From: CAZEKB01 sp964512225
GTDB taxonomy: Bacteria > Myxococcota_A > UBA796 > UBA9615
Direction: 5' to 3'
Assembly (NCBI GenBank): GCA_964512225.1
Contig: CAZEKB010000011.1
Coordinates: 1 to 64,000 of the forward strand
Length of the DNA stretch: 64,000 bases
Shown: positions 42,133-50,557 of the stretch, in pieces
How positions within the stretch are numbered: position 1 is the stretch's first letter
How the letters are laid out: the number at the start of each line of letters is the position of its first letter
Notes under the pieces: generated by a model
Told to the model about the DNA's origin: nothing
The model's database searches: none
What the model saw: the letters and a program-made list of their open reading frames with translations, nothing else
Position numbers and translations under genes: made by a program

Positions 42133-44290
42133 CCGACCGCCGCCGCCGCCTTCTCGCCGCAGGCATCAAGAGGAAGGGAAGAAACGCGACCGACCCGTCC
42201 GAGCACCGGTAGGCCACCCCGCAACCCGAGCTCAAGCAGGCCGGACCCGGCTCCACGCGGTCCCCGCCCGCATCGTCGTCATCCCCCGAGTCGTCGTCGT
42301 CGCCCGCGTCGTCGTCGTCCTGCCCGGCATCGTCGTCGTCCGATGCCGAGTCGTCGTCGTCATCGTCCCCCGGCGGCTCCTGCGAGCCCTCCGGGCACGT
42401 GTAGCAGTCCCCCTGGACCTCGGTGCAGTAGATCGACGAGAACCCGTCGTACTCCGGGAGCGACGGCTGTATTCCGAAGTCCTCGTTGTTGCAGTCGACC
42501 AGCGTCGTGAAGTTGTCCCCGTCGCCTTCGTGAAACGGCTGAAACACCTCGTCGAAGGGGACCGCCTGGGCACCGCAGGCGATCCCCTCCGCCCCCGCCA
42601 GCGCGGTCCGGTCCACCGCCGTGAACCAGCCCGACTTCCACGGCCAAGTCGTCGTGAGTTCCGAGAGCCCGGGGTCCGCGACGTATCGTATTGCAGCGTC
42701 CAAGGCGCATGCCTGATCCACCCCTCCCGCCTCAAGGGAGCCGCAATCGGCGTGGTTGGGACAACTCGCGAGCACGCGCTGGCAGTCGTCCCATGTCGTG
42801 GTCTCGGACTCCGGCATGAACGGCGACACCAGCGCAGAACGAAGCGGTAGCAGGGGACCCGGTACCCCGGGCAAGGAAGCGATGTCGTCGAAGAACACGA
42901 GGCCGGAGTCGTCCAGGGAGTCCAGAGACGTCTCGACGTGAAACACACCCCCGTTGAGCGAGAGACTGGACGGCCCGTCGATCAGGTTGCGGGCCGTTGA
43001 TAGACGGACCGAGGTGCTCGCCCCCTCCTCCCGCAGGAGCGGTGCACCGAACCCTGCGACCGTGTTGTGGACGAGAGCGAGATCGAGGAACTCCATGGCA
43101 CCGCTGGCCGCGATCAGCGCCCCACCGGCGCCGAGTTCGTTCTCGACGAAGTAGTTCGAGACCAGCAACACCAGCCGACGAGGGAGCTGATCGCCCCCCG
43201 TCACTGCGAAGATGGGGTAGTCGCCGACTCCGCCTGTCGACTGCGGAACGGGCCGCTGCACATAGCCCACCGTCGAAGCCGCGAACGGGAGGCAGAGGTC
43301 GTTCGGCGACACCGTCCCCAGCGGCGGCATGGCGGGGGCTGCGGCAGGCGCGGCCGTGGCGTCGGCAACGAGCAGCCGGTTGCGCGACACCACCGTCTTG
43401 CTGAGTCGCACCATCTGCTGATTCCCGACAAGGTCGGTCTCAATGAGCGGGGCGCCCAGCACGACATTGCCCGCGAGAACTGCGTGGTGGAGGTGGAACA
43501 GCCCTCCCGCCCGGATGAGCGGTTCCCCCCCTCGGATCAGGTTGCCGAAGATTGCGGAGCTGCTTGCATGGACTCCACCGCCGCTCCCCACATCGATCAG
43601 GGGGCGCCCCGTCACGTCATGGCTGCTCAGCTCGACGCCTTCCATGAAGACGGTGGGACCCGAGGCGTCGACGATCGGCGCCGTACCTCCCTGAACCCGC
43701 GAGAAGTCGAGCCGCCAGATACCGTCGCTGGAGCCGGTCAGGAGGGTGCCGGAGGAGTACTCGACAAGGGCGTGCTGGAGCGTGAGGTTCGCGTCGACCG
43801 CGTGGACTACATCCCGATCACCGGGACAGGTCGAGCCATCGACCCCGAGGTTCACGACCGTCAGCTCGAGAGGCGGCCCCGACGCCGGGCCGATCACCGT
43901 AATGCCCGCCGGGTTCGGTCCAGAGGGGGGTGGGCAGTAGGTCGGGCTCACGCCCGGTTCGAACTGGAGCGTGAGCTGATCGCCGAGGACCCCGGACGAG
44001 CCGTCGAGCACAACTTCTTCGGCCACAACATCGCCACCCATGACGCAGAAGGAGTGGTCGGGCCGTGTCCCATCCGAGAGATCGGGGACGGCTTGCGCAG
44101 CAGCCACGGCCGATGCCAGGTCGGTGAATGGGGGTGCATCACAGCCACACGTCGTCACATCCGTCCCCGATCCGGCCTGCACGCACCACAGGTAGACACC
44201 CGTCGAGGCGTCGGCTCGGACCGATGTCGGCCACTCCCCCACGAGGAGCGCCAGAATCATCGAACAACCGGCGAGCACGATCCTCTTCAT
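42119..44290 (-). CDS. Secreted protein with Asp linker and MYXO-CTERM-like C-terminus
   Basis: 723 residues from the ATG at 44290 (AGGGGGAG upstream; a GTG three bases earlier is possible). The signal peptide ends SVRADA. The body (30-630) resembles right-handed parallel beta-helix/polymorphic repeats without Asp box (GIWRLDFSRVQGG, VHASSSAIFGNLI, FLDLALVHNTVAG). Then come six Asp-rich blocks and a C-terminal tail: GPACLSSGCGVAYRC, a short hydrophobic stretch VAFLPFLLMPAA and an Arg cluster. This Cys-hydrophobic-Arg tail resembles MYXO-CTERM sorting signals. Base usage is less GC-biased than in its neighbours. Confidence 0.75.
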   Translation of the reverse strand: MKRIVLAGCSMILALLVGEWPTSVRADASTGVYLWCVQAGSGTDVTTCGCDAPPFTDLASAVAAAQAVPDLSDGTRPDHSFCVMGGDVVAEEVVLDGSSGVLGDQLTLQFEPGVSPTYCPPPSGPNPAGITVIGPASGPPLELTVVNLGVDGSTCPGDRDVVHAVDANLTLQHALVEYSSGTLLTGSSDGIWRLDFSRVQGGTAPIVDASGPTVFMEGVELSSHDVTGRPLIDVGSGGGVHASSSAIFGNLIRGGEPLIRAGGLFHLHHAVLAGNVVLGAPLIETDLVGNQQMVRLSKTVVSRNRLLVADATAAPAAAPAMPPLGTVSPNDLCLPFAASTVGYVQRPVPQSTGGVGDYPIFAVTGGDQLPRRLVLLVSNYFVENELGAGGALIAASGAMEFLDLALVHNTVAGFGAPLLREEGASTSVRLSTARNLIDGPSSLSLNGGVFHVETSLDSLDDSGLVFFDDIASLPGVPGPLLPLRSALVSPFMPESETTTWDDCQRVLASCPNHADCGSLEAGGVDQACALDAAIRYVADPGLSELTTTWPWKSGWFTAVDRTALAGAEGIACGAQAVPFDEVFQPFHEGDGDNFTTLVDCNNEDFGIQPSLPEYDGFSSIYCTEVQGDCYTCPEGSQEPPGDDDDDDSASDDDDAGQDDDDAGDDDDSGDDDDAGGDRVEPGPACLSSGCGVAYRCSDGSVAFLPFLLMPAARRRRRRSVRRR

Positions 44291-44391
44291 CACTCCCCCT
44301 GACGGATTGTTGCCCGCCTCCGGCTCAAGAATCTTCGAAGAAGCATACGGCGCGACGCCGAGCCGACGGCCCGGTGAGGCAGGATCGGGGG

Positions 44392-46641
44392 GTGGGCGAC
44401 GACAAGGTCACGGTCGAACCGACGCTCCAGCTCGGCCGGGCCGGCGGGGACGACGGGCGGTACGACGAGGTGTTCGGCGAGGGGACGGACCCGCAGGGGC
44501 TGCCGACGCTCGAGGAGGCCATGCCCCTCGCCATGGAGGAGCGGTTCGCCCTCGGCGTGCGGATCGGCCACGGCGGCATGGGCGAGGTCTTCACGGCGAA
44601 GGACTCCCTGCTGAACCGACGCCTGGCCGTCAAGGTGCTGACCGACCTCGACCCGAAGCGCGAGGGGCTGCCGCGCTTCCTCCGCGAGGCCCAGGTCACC
44701 GCGCAGCTGTCGCACCCCAACGTCGTCCCCGTCTACGGCCTGGAGCGAAGCAACGCGGGGCGGCCCGCGCTCTCCATGAAGCTCATCCAGGGTCGGACCT
44801 TCGCCGAATACGTCCGCGACTGCACCGCCGCCCGCGACGCCGACACCCTCGATCCGGGGACGCAGGGCCTGTCCGTCCGCGTCGACCACTTCCTCAAGGT
44901 GTGCGACGCCATGGCGTACGCCCACAGCCGCGGCGTCCTGCACCGCGACCTCAAGCCCGGCAACCTCATGCTCGGACCCTTCGGCGAGGTGTACGTCATG
45001 GACTGGGGCATCGCCCGCGTCGAGGGCGCGCCGGACCTCGACCCCCGGGACACCGGCGCCTGGGCCGCCCTCGCCGCCGACGCCGTGGACACCCCGCCCA
45101 CCCCCGCGCAGCTCGAGGGCGCCGTCGACGTCACCAACACCCTCGGCGGCGCCGACGCCGTCACCCGCGACGGCGACGTCCTCGGCACCCTGAGCTACAT
45201 GCCCCCCGAACAGGCCGACGGCCGCCCCGAGGCCATCGGCCCCGCCGCCGACCAGTTCGCCCTCGGCATGATCCTCTTCGAGCTCGCCTGCCTCGACCGG
45301 GCCCGGTGGTCCTCCGACGAGAGCATCCGCTACGAGATGGCCTTCGCCGGCCATCGACGCAGCTACGAAGACGTCGGCGCCGACCTCCCCCGAGAGCTGC
45401 GCGCCGTCATCGACAAGGCGACCAGCCCGGCCGCCGCCGCTCGGTACGACGACGTCGCCGCCTTCGCCGCCGACCTCCGGCGGTTCCAGCGCGGCGCCGA
45501 AGTGCTCGCCGACCCCGACGACCTCCCCCGCAAGCTGTGGCGCAAGCTCCGCAACCGACCGCTCGTCGTCGTCGCCACCGTGCTGTCCGCCCTCCTGCTC
45601 GCCGCGGGCGCCGTCGTCGCGTCCCTCGCCCACTCCCTCGACGTCGAGCGGGCCGAGGCCGCCCGGAGACAGCACCTCGCCGACCTCGTCTCCACCGTCT
45701 CCAGCCAGGTCCAGACCTTCGACCGCGACCTCGCCCGCGTCGAGGTCGTCCTCGAGGGCCTCGGCGTCGCCACCCGGGACCTGCTGGCCCACGGCGTCGT
45801 CCCCGAGGACCTGCCGCCGCGGTACCAGCCCCGGGACCTCCTCGAGGGACGCGGCCCGCCCGACACCGCGCGGGTCCCCCGGTACAAGCAGCTCGTCACC
45901 ATGGAGTCGACGATCGTCCTGCCGCCCCTGGGCAAGACCTTCGCCGACATCGCCGAGGAGCAGGCGAAGCTCGCTCCCCTCGACAGCGCCTTCCGCACCG
46001 CCATGCTCCGCACCGCGGGCGACGAGCTGGCCGCCCTGCGCGGGGCCGCGGCCACGGCTCGCCTCCACGAGGGCGTCCCCCTCATGTGGGCGTACATCGG
46101 CCTCGCCGACGGCACCCTCATCAACTTCCCCGGCAACGCGCAGTACCCCGCCGACTACGACGTGCTCGCGCGACCCTGGTTCACCGAGACCATCGGCACC
46201 CACGGACCCCAGTGGGGGGCCCTCTACCCCGACGCCAGCGGCTCCGGCTTCCTCCTCCCCTGCAACGTCGCGATCCTCGACCGCGATGGCGACTTCCTGG
46301 GCGTCGCCGGGGCCGATCTGGCGATGGATCGGGTGATCGAGGAGATGTCCGTGCCCGGCCTCACCGGGGTGCGGGAGTCGATGCTCCTGGACGGCGACGG
46401 GAGCGTCCTCGTGAGCTCCACCGAGCGCGGGGTGGCGAGCGAGCTCTCGATCCAGGACAACCGCACCAAGGAGAAACGCAGCCTCGACAGCCCCCGCCTG
46501 GAGCGCCAGGTCCGCGCGGGCCGCACGTCCGGGTTCGTCCACGCGGGCGACGACCTCTACGTCTTCTCCCGCCTCAAGGCCGTCCCGTGGGTCCTGACCG
46601 TGCGCCTCGACGCCGCCGCCCACGGCCTCGACGTGGACTGA
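44392..46641 (+). CDS. Ser/Thr protein kinase with extracytoplasmic Cache-like sensor
   Basis: 749 residues from the GTG at 44392 (GTG 44374 is an alternative). The kinase domain (about 50-370) has GHGGMGEVF, Lys81, the HRDLKPGN loop (Asp186), DWG instead of DFG (204-206) and PPEQ. One membrane span (390-413) follows, then ~330 residues outside the membrane. That part includes a coiled segment and a Cache-like region (ADYDVLARPWFTETI, WGALYPDASGSGFLLPCNVAILDRDG, GVAGADLAMD) as in ligand-binding chemoreceptors. It should phosphorylate cytoplasmic proteins in response to an external signal. Codons are strongly C-ending. Confidence 0.88.
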   Translation: MGDDKVTVEPTLQLGRAGGDDGRYDEVFGEGTDPQGLPTLEEAMPLAMEERFALGVRIGHGGMGEVFTAKDSLLNRRLAVKVLTDLDPKREGLPRFLREAQVTAQLSHPNVVPVYGLERSNAGRPALSMKLIQGRTFAEYVRDCTAARDADTLDPGTQGLSVRVDHFLKVCDAMAYAHSRGVLHRDLKPGNLMLGPFGEVYVMDWGIARVEGAPDLDPRDTGAWAALAADAVDTPPTPAQLEGAVDVTNTLGGADAVTRDGDVLGTLSYMPPEQADGRPEAIGPAADQFALGMILFELACLDRARWSSDESIRYEMAFAGHRRSYEDVGADLPRELRAVIDKATSPAAAARYDDVAAFAADLRRFQRGAEVLADPDDLPRKLWRKLRNRPLVVVATVLSALLLAAGAVVASLAHSLDVERAEAARRQHLADLVSTVSSQVQTFDRDLARVEVVLEGLGVATRDLLAHGVVPEDLPPRYQPRDLLEGRGPPDTARVPRYKQLVTMESTIVLPPLGKTFADIAEEQAKLAPLDSAFRTAMLRTAGDELAALRGAAATARLHEGVPLMWAYIGLADGTLINFPGNAQYPADYDVLARPWFTETIGTHGPQWGALYPDASGSGFLLPCNVAILDRDGDFLGVAGADLAMDRVIEEMSVPGLTGVRESMLLDGDGSVLVSSTERGVASELSIQDNRTKEKRSLDSPRLERQVRAGRTSGFVHAGDDLYVFSRLKAVPWVLTVRLDAAAHGLDVD

Positions 46642-46647
46642 GCGGAC

Positions 46648-48576
46648 TTACTCCTCGGGCTCGTAGACGAGCCGCACTCGCTCCAGGGCCCGCAGCGCCC
46701 GCACCCCGTCCCGCAGGGCGACGGCCTCGGCCGCCGGCACCAGCGGACCGTCCACCACGACCTCCACGTCCACCAGCGTCTCCCGCGTCTCGTCGTCCCG
46801 CGCGAAGCTCGCCGCCACCCGGACCGGGCCGTCTTCGTGGACAATCGCCGCGGGCAGGCCCGCCGACCGCATCCCCCCCGGGTCCTTCACCCGCAGGCTG
46901 TAGACGACGGTCCGGGCGCGCACGACCACGGGGCTGCGTCGCGCTTCGGTGAGGTCGCGCAGCCGGAGCACGTCGCGGGGCAAGGACAGCGGCAGCGGCA
47001 GGATCAGCACCCGGCCCCGCTCCGTCACGGCCCCGGGGACGGCGTGCTTCCAACGCAGCCGCGCCGAGGCCGCCGCGGGATCGTCCTCGTCGAGCGTCAC
47101 CGACCCCTTGATCACGTCGCCCCCGAAGGTGCGCGACAGCAGCCGCAGGGTGCGCCGGGCGCTCGGCCGCAGCGGCCCCGCGTTCGGCTTGCGCTTCGCC
47201 CGCTTCCCCTTCTTGCTCGACTCGAGCCGCGACAACATCGACCGGTACGACCGCGCCAGCTTCGCGCCCCGGGAGCCGCGGACCTCCGCCGTGACGTTCA
47301 CGTCCATCGCCTCGCGGTCGTCGTCGAGCCGGACCGAGCCCTCGAACCGGGTGGTCTCGTCCGCCGCGACGACCTCGAACGACCGTCGCTCCATGGCCCC
47401 GACATCGAGCCGCAGCACCGCCTTGCCCGCGAGCGTCGGCAGCGCCGTGCCCGCGAAGTAGTGGATCGTGCCCGGGAGCACGACGCCCACGTCCGGCACC
47501 CAGAACCCCAGCCGGTGGTACGCCATCGGGTGCAGGGGGTCCGCGGGCTCGCGGCGCGTGCGACCGTCGTACAGGAGCGGCGTCGCGCCGTGCTTGCGGA
47601 GCAGGGCCCAGCCCACGGCCCACCACTCCAGCGGCATCAGGGGGCGCTCCGCCAGCCGCGTGCGCTCGCCCCACTCGAAGCCGTAGGACCAGTACGGAGA
47701 GTCGTCGTCGGCCTGGGCGATCTTGAAGGCGACGTAGGCCGCCATCTCGTCCGTGGCGTCGCCCCGGGAGTCGTAGGCCTTGCGGGCCTTGGCCACCGCG
47801 TCCAGCACCGCGGTGGCGCGCTCGGACGCGCGGGCGTCGAGCGCCGAGCGGAGGCCGAGCGCGGGGGGCGTCGGCGCCGACCATACGAGGATCCGGCCCT
47901 CGTGGTGGTGCCGGTGGGTGTTGTCCTCCTCGTCCGGAACGGGGTCGACGAGCTCGCGGCGGAATACGCGCGCGCCCCCCTCGTCGACCAGCTCGCCCCC
48001 GCCCGGCCGGTCCACCACGGCGTCCCAGGACCCGGACGCCGGCCCCACCACGCGCACCGTCTCCACCAGGCGCGGTCGGTCCCCGCCCAGGCTCACACGC
48101 CCCAGCAGCGCGCCCCCGAAGCACTCCGGGCGACGCAGCCACGTCGTCGTCTGCTCCACCGTCCCGCCGGTGACGATCCCCCGCCGGGGCACCGTGCCCT
48201 CCCGCGTCGACCGCGACGGCTCGAGGGGGTGGTCGCCCAGCGGGCTCCAGACCATCTCGTCCAGGTGCGACTCCATCGTCGCGCCGTCGGGGCGATGCAC
48301 GGCGATCTCGAGGCCCACCACCTCCCGGCAGATCGGCCGATCGGTGACGCTGACCCGCGCCAGGTCCCGACGCGCGCGGTCGCCGTGGACGATCCCCGTG
48401 ACGACCCGGCTCGTGACCAACATGCCCCGGGGGTCGGTCAGGTCGTAGGTCACCTCGCGCTCGAGGTCGATGGCCGCGGCGTCCGGCCACCGATCGGCGC
48501 GCCACTCCGCGGGCGGGGCGACCGGCGCGGCGACCGCCGTGGACGCGACCAGGAGCGCGGCGACGAGCGTGCCCAT
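46648..48576 (-). CDS. Exported DUF3857/transglutaminase-like protein, catalytic Cys absent
   Basis: 642 residues with a signal peptide (VAALLVASTAVAA). The overall layout follows the upstream neighbour: N-terminal DUF3857-like beta domain, central region corresponding to a transglutaminase core, and a long C-terminal beta region. In the central part the segment RLAERPLMPLEWWAVGWALLRKHGATPLLYDG aligns with the active-site helix but lacks the Cys. It is probably a non-enzymatic partner. The start overlaps the neighbour's stop by one base (TGATG). The C-terminus ends six bases before the kinase stop. Confidence 0.6.
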   Translation of the reverse strand: MGTLVAALLVASTAVAAPVAPPAEWRADRWPDAAAIDLEREVTYDLTDPRGMLVTSRVVTGIVHGDRARRDLARVSVTDRPICREVVGLEIAVHRPDGATMESHLDEMVWSPLGDHPLEPSRSTREGTVPRRGIVTGGTVEQTTTWLRRPECFGGALLGRVSLGGDRPRLVETVRVVGPASGSWDAVVDRPGGGELVDEGGARVFRRELVDPVPDEEDNTHRHHHEGRILVWSAPTPPALGLRSALDARASERATAVLDAVAKARKAYDSRGDATDEMAAYVAFKIAQADDDSPYWSYGFEWGERTRLAERPLMPLEWWAVGWALLRKHGATPLLYDGRTRREPADPLHPMAYHRLGFWVPDVGVVLPGTIHYFAGTALPTLAGKAVLRLDVGAMERRSFEVVAADETTRFEGSVRLDDDREAMDVNVTAEVRGSRGAKLARSYRSMLSRLESSKKGKRAKRKPNAGPLRPSARRTLRLLSRTFGGDVIKGSVTLDEDDPAAASARLRWKHAVPGAVTERGRVLILPLPLSLPRDVLRLRDLTEARRSPVVVRARTVVYSLRVKDPGGMRSAGLPAAIVHEDGPVRVAASFARDDETRETLVDVEVVVDGPLVPAAEAVALRDGVRALRALERVRLVYEPEE

Positions 48577-50540
48577 CACTCGCCCTCCGACCAGCGGTAG
48601 ACGACGGTCCCCTGCTGGACGTCCCCGAGCCATCGGTGGAAGGCCTTCCGGCGGCCCTCGTCGCCCCGGAACATGCGCCCGGGCGACTCGGACGCGCGCA
48701 GGGTCATGACCACGGTGCGGCCCCGGGGATCGCTCGTGAACGACGCCCGCCAGTTCTGCCAGGTGTGCTCGCCCGCGTCGGGGATCGATACGAGGGCCGC
48801 GCCCGCCGGGACCACCACCTCGAACGACTGCTCGCGCAGGGACCCGGACAGCGCCCGCGGGTGGATGCGGTCCTCCCCGAACGCCGAGGGGGGCGCCGCG
48901 CCGAACGTCGTGCCCCAGGGCAGCGTGACGGTGTGCAGTTCGCCCGTCGTCGTGGCCCAGGACGCGAGGGCCGCCTCCGCCTCGAACACCCACCGACCGG
49001 GACCGTCCGGCCCCTCCCGCAGGGACACCACCTCGGCCCCGGGGAAGAGCCGCTCGAGCCTGCCCTCCCAGATCCGCAGCCGCTCCTCGGGGCCGGAGTC
49101 GCGCCACCGCCCGTAGGCGTCGGCGGCCGCGTCGCCCTGGTGGATCCGGGTGAAGCGGACCACCGCGCCCCCGTCCGGACGGAGCTCGAGGCGGGTGTGG
49201 TCGGCCATGTACCGGGACTCGGCCGTGGACGGCGGGATCGGGACGAGCTCCGGGGCGCGCTCGCCGTCGAAGAACACGAGGGCGTCGCGGCCGCCCATCC
49301 AGGGCCCCTGGGGCGTGGCCGCGAACCCGACGTCGGTGGAGTTGATGAAGAAGCCGCCCGCCGGGTGGTCCGGGTCGACCACGTAGACGAACGCGTGGTT
49401 CGCGGTCACCACCGGCACCCGGAGCGACGTGAACGAGCGCCCGCGACCCGCGTACCCGATGGCGGGGTAGGCCTCGACGTCGGCCGCCCGGAGCATCGCG
49501 AGCATCAGCGACGTCTGGTCCTTGCAGTCGCCGATGCGCGAGGCCCACACGTCCTGGACCTCGTGCGGCACCCACCCCGACTCCCCCGGGTAGAAGCCGA
49601 GGTACGTCCACCCGTCGGCGACGTAGTCGTGCACCGCCGTGGCCCGATCGACGACGCTCTCCAGGCCGTCGGTGATGGACCGCGCCGTCGCGGCCACGTC
49701 GTCGCCGAACGCGGACCGCGCCGCCCAGGGCTTCGCGAACCGCGCGCCCAGCTCGGCCCAGTCCCGTTGGTTCGACCAGGCGAGCAGGGGGAACGCGTCG
49801 AGCGAGTGGGGCATGCCGCGGGACCAGAAGCGGGGCATCAGGTGCGTGAGGCGGAGCCGCCGGGTCGTCACCCCGTCCTTGGTCGAGGGCTCGATCACCG
49901 CGTCGAAGTACCGCTTCTCGAAGAAGATCTCGGTGGTCTGCGGGGCGGCGATCTCGAGGATGCGCTCGGCCGCGGGGCCGTTCACCTGCACCGTCTGCCA
50001 CCCCATGAACAGGCCCTCGACCTCCGGGTCGGGGTCCTCGTGCAGGACGACCTCGAACTCGAGCGTCCCGGTCGTCCGCTCCGGCAGCATCAGGAGCAGC
50101 CAGCGGGTGTCGGCGATGTAGGTCTCGTAGGCGTCGGCCCCGACCTCGATGAGTCGATCCGCGCCGATGTTCTCGATCCCCTTCTTCGTCTTGAGCACCG
50201 CGGAGAACCGCTCGACGCGGGTATTGCGGGCGGACGACTTGGTGGCGATGTGCAGCGTGCGGGGCATGCGCGCGTCGTTCTTGGTGCGCAGCGTCCACTT
50301 CAGGGTCGTCGTGACCCCGCCGTCCTCGCGCAGCTCGTAGCGCTCGAAGTACCTGGTGAAGAGCACCCCGAACTTGCTGTCGTCGTGGAGGTACTGGGCG
50401 TCGTGCTGGTACCCGATCTCCCGGGTGGGCATCCACGGGTGGTCGAAGGTCGCGTTGCCCTTGGGCTGGGCGGCGGACGCGAGGGCGGGGAGGAGCAGCG
50501 CGGCCACGAGGAGGGCCGCAGGCGTGGTTCGGCTCGACAT
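48576..50540 (-). CDS. Exported DUF3857/transglutaminase-like protein
   Basis: 654 residues; signal peptide ending ALASAA. The N-terminal ~250 residues fit the DUF3857 beta domain. A transglutaminase-like domain follows with Cys339 (IGDCKDQTSLMLAML), His382 (TANHAFVYV) and an Asp in VVDPDHPAGG, forming a complete Cys-His-Asp triad. Family members are periplasmic cross-linking or proteolytic enzymes of unknown substrate. TAGGAT lies six bases before the ATG and overlaps the -10 of the divergent lipoprotein gene 17 bases away. Confidence 0.8.
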   Translation of the reverse strand: MSSRTTPAALLVAALLLPALASAAQPKGNATFDHPWMPTREIGYQHDAQYLHDDSKFGVLFTRYFERYELREDGGVTTTLKWTLRTKNDARMPRTLHIATKSSARNTRVERFSAVLKTKKGIENIGADRLIEVGADAYETYIADTRWLLLMLPERTTGTLEFEVVLHEDPDPEVEGLFMGWQTVQVNGPAAERILEIAAPQTTEIFFEKRYFDAVIEPSTKDGVTTRRLRLTHLMPRFWSRGMPHSLDAFPLLAWSNQRDWAELGARFAKPWAARSAFGDDVAATARSITDGLESVVDRATAVHDYVADGWTYLGFYPGESGWVPHEVQDVWASRIGDCKDQTSLMLAMLRAADVEAYPAIGYAGRGRSFTSLRVPVVTANHAFVYVVDPDHPAGGFFINSTDVGFAATPQGPWMGGRDALVFFDGERAPELVPIPPSTAESRYMADHTRLELRPDGGAVVRFTRIHQGDAAADAYGRWRDSGPEERLRIWEGRLERLFPGAEVVSLREGPDGPGRWVFEAEAALASWATTTGELHTVTLPWGTTFGAAPPSAFGEDRIHPRALSGSLREQSFEVVVPAGAALVSIPDAGEHTWQNWRASFTSDPRGRTVVMTLRASESPGRMFRGDEGRRKAFHRWLGDVQQGTVVYRWSEGE

Positions 50541-50545
50541 GGCGA

Positions 50546-50552
50546 TATCCTA
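50546..50552. promoter_or_regulatory. Shared bidirectional -10 element
   Basis: Plus-strand TATCCT (50546-50551) is six bases before the ATG at 50558; minus-strand TAGGAT (50552-50547) is six bases before the ATG at 50540. Only 17 bases separate the two start codons, so both genes can only be read from this gap as leaderless messages or from promoters inside the opposite gene. Confidence 0.6.
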
Positions 50553-50557
50553 CGGGC

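Noticed and set aside
44331..44340. TCTTCGAAGA palindrome between divergent genes as an operator
   Set aside because: It is only ten bases with no second copy or conserved context visible; too weak to list as a feature.
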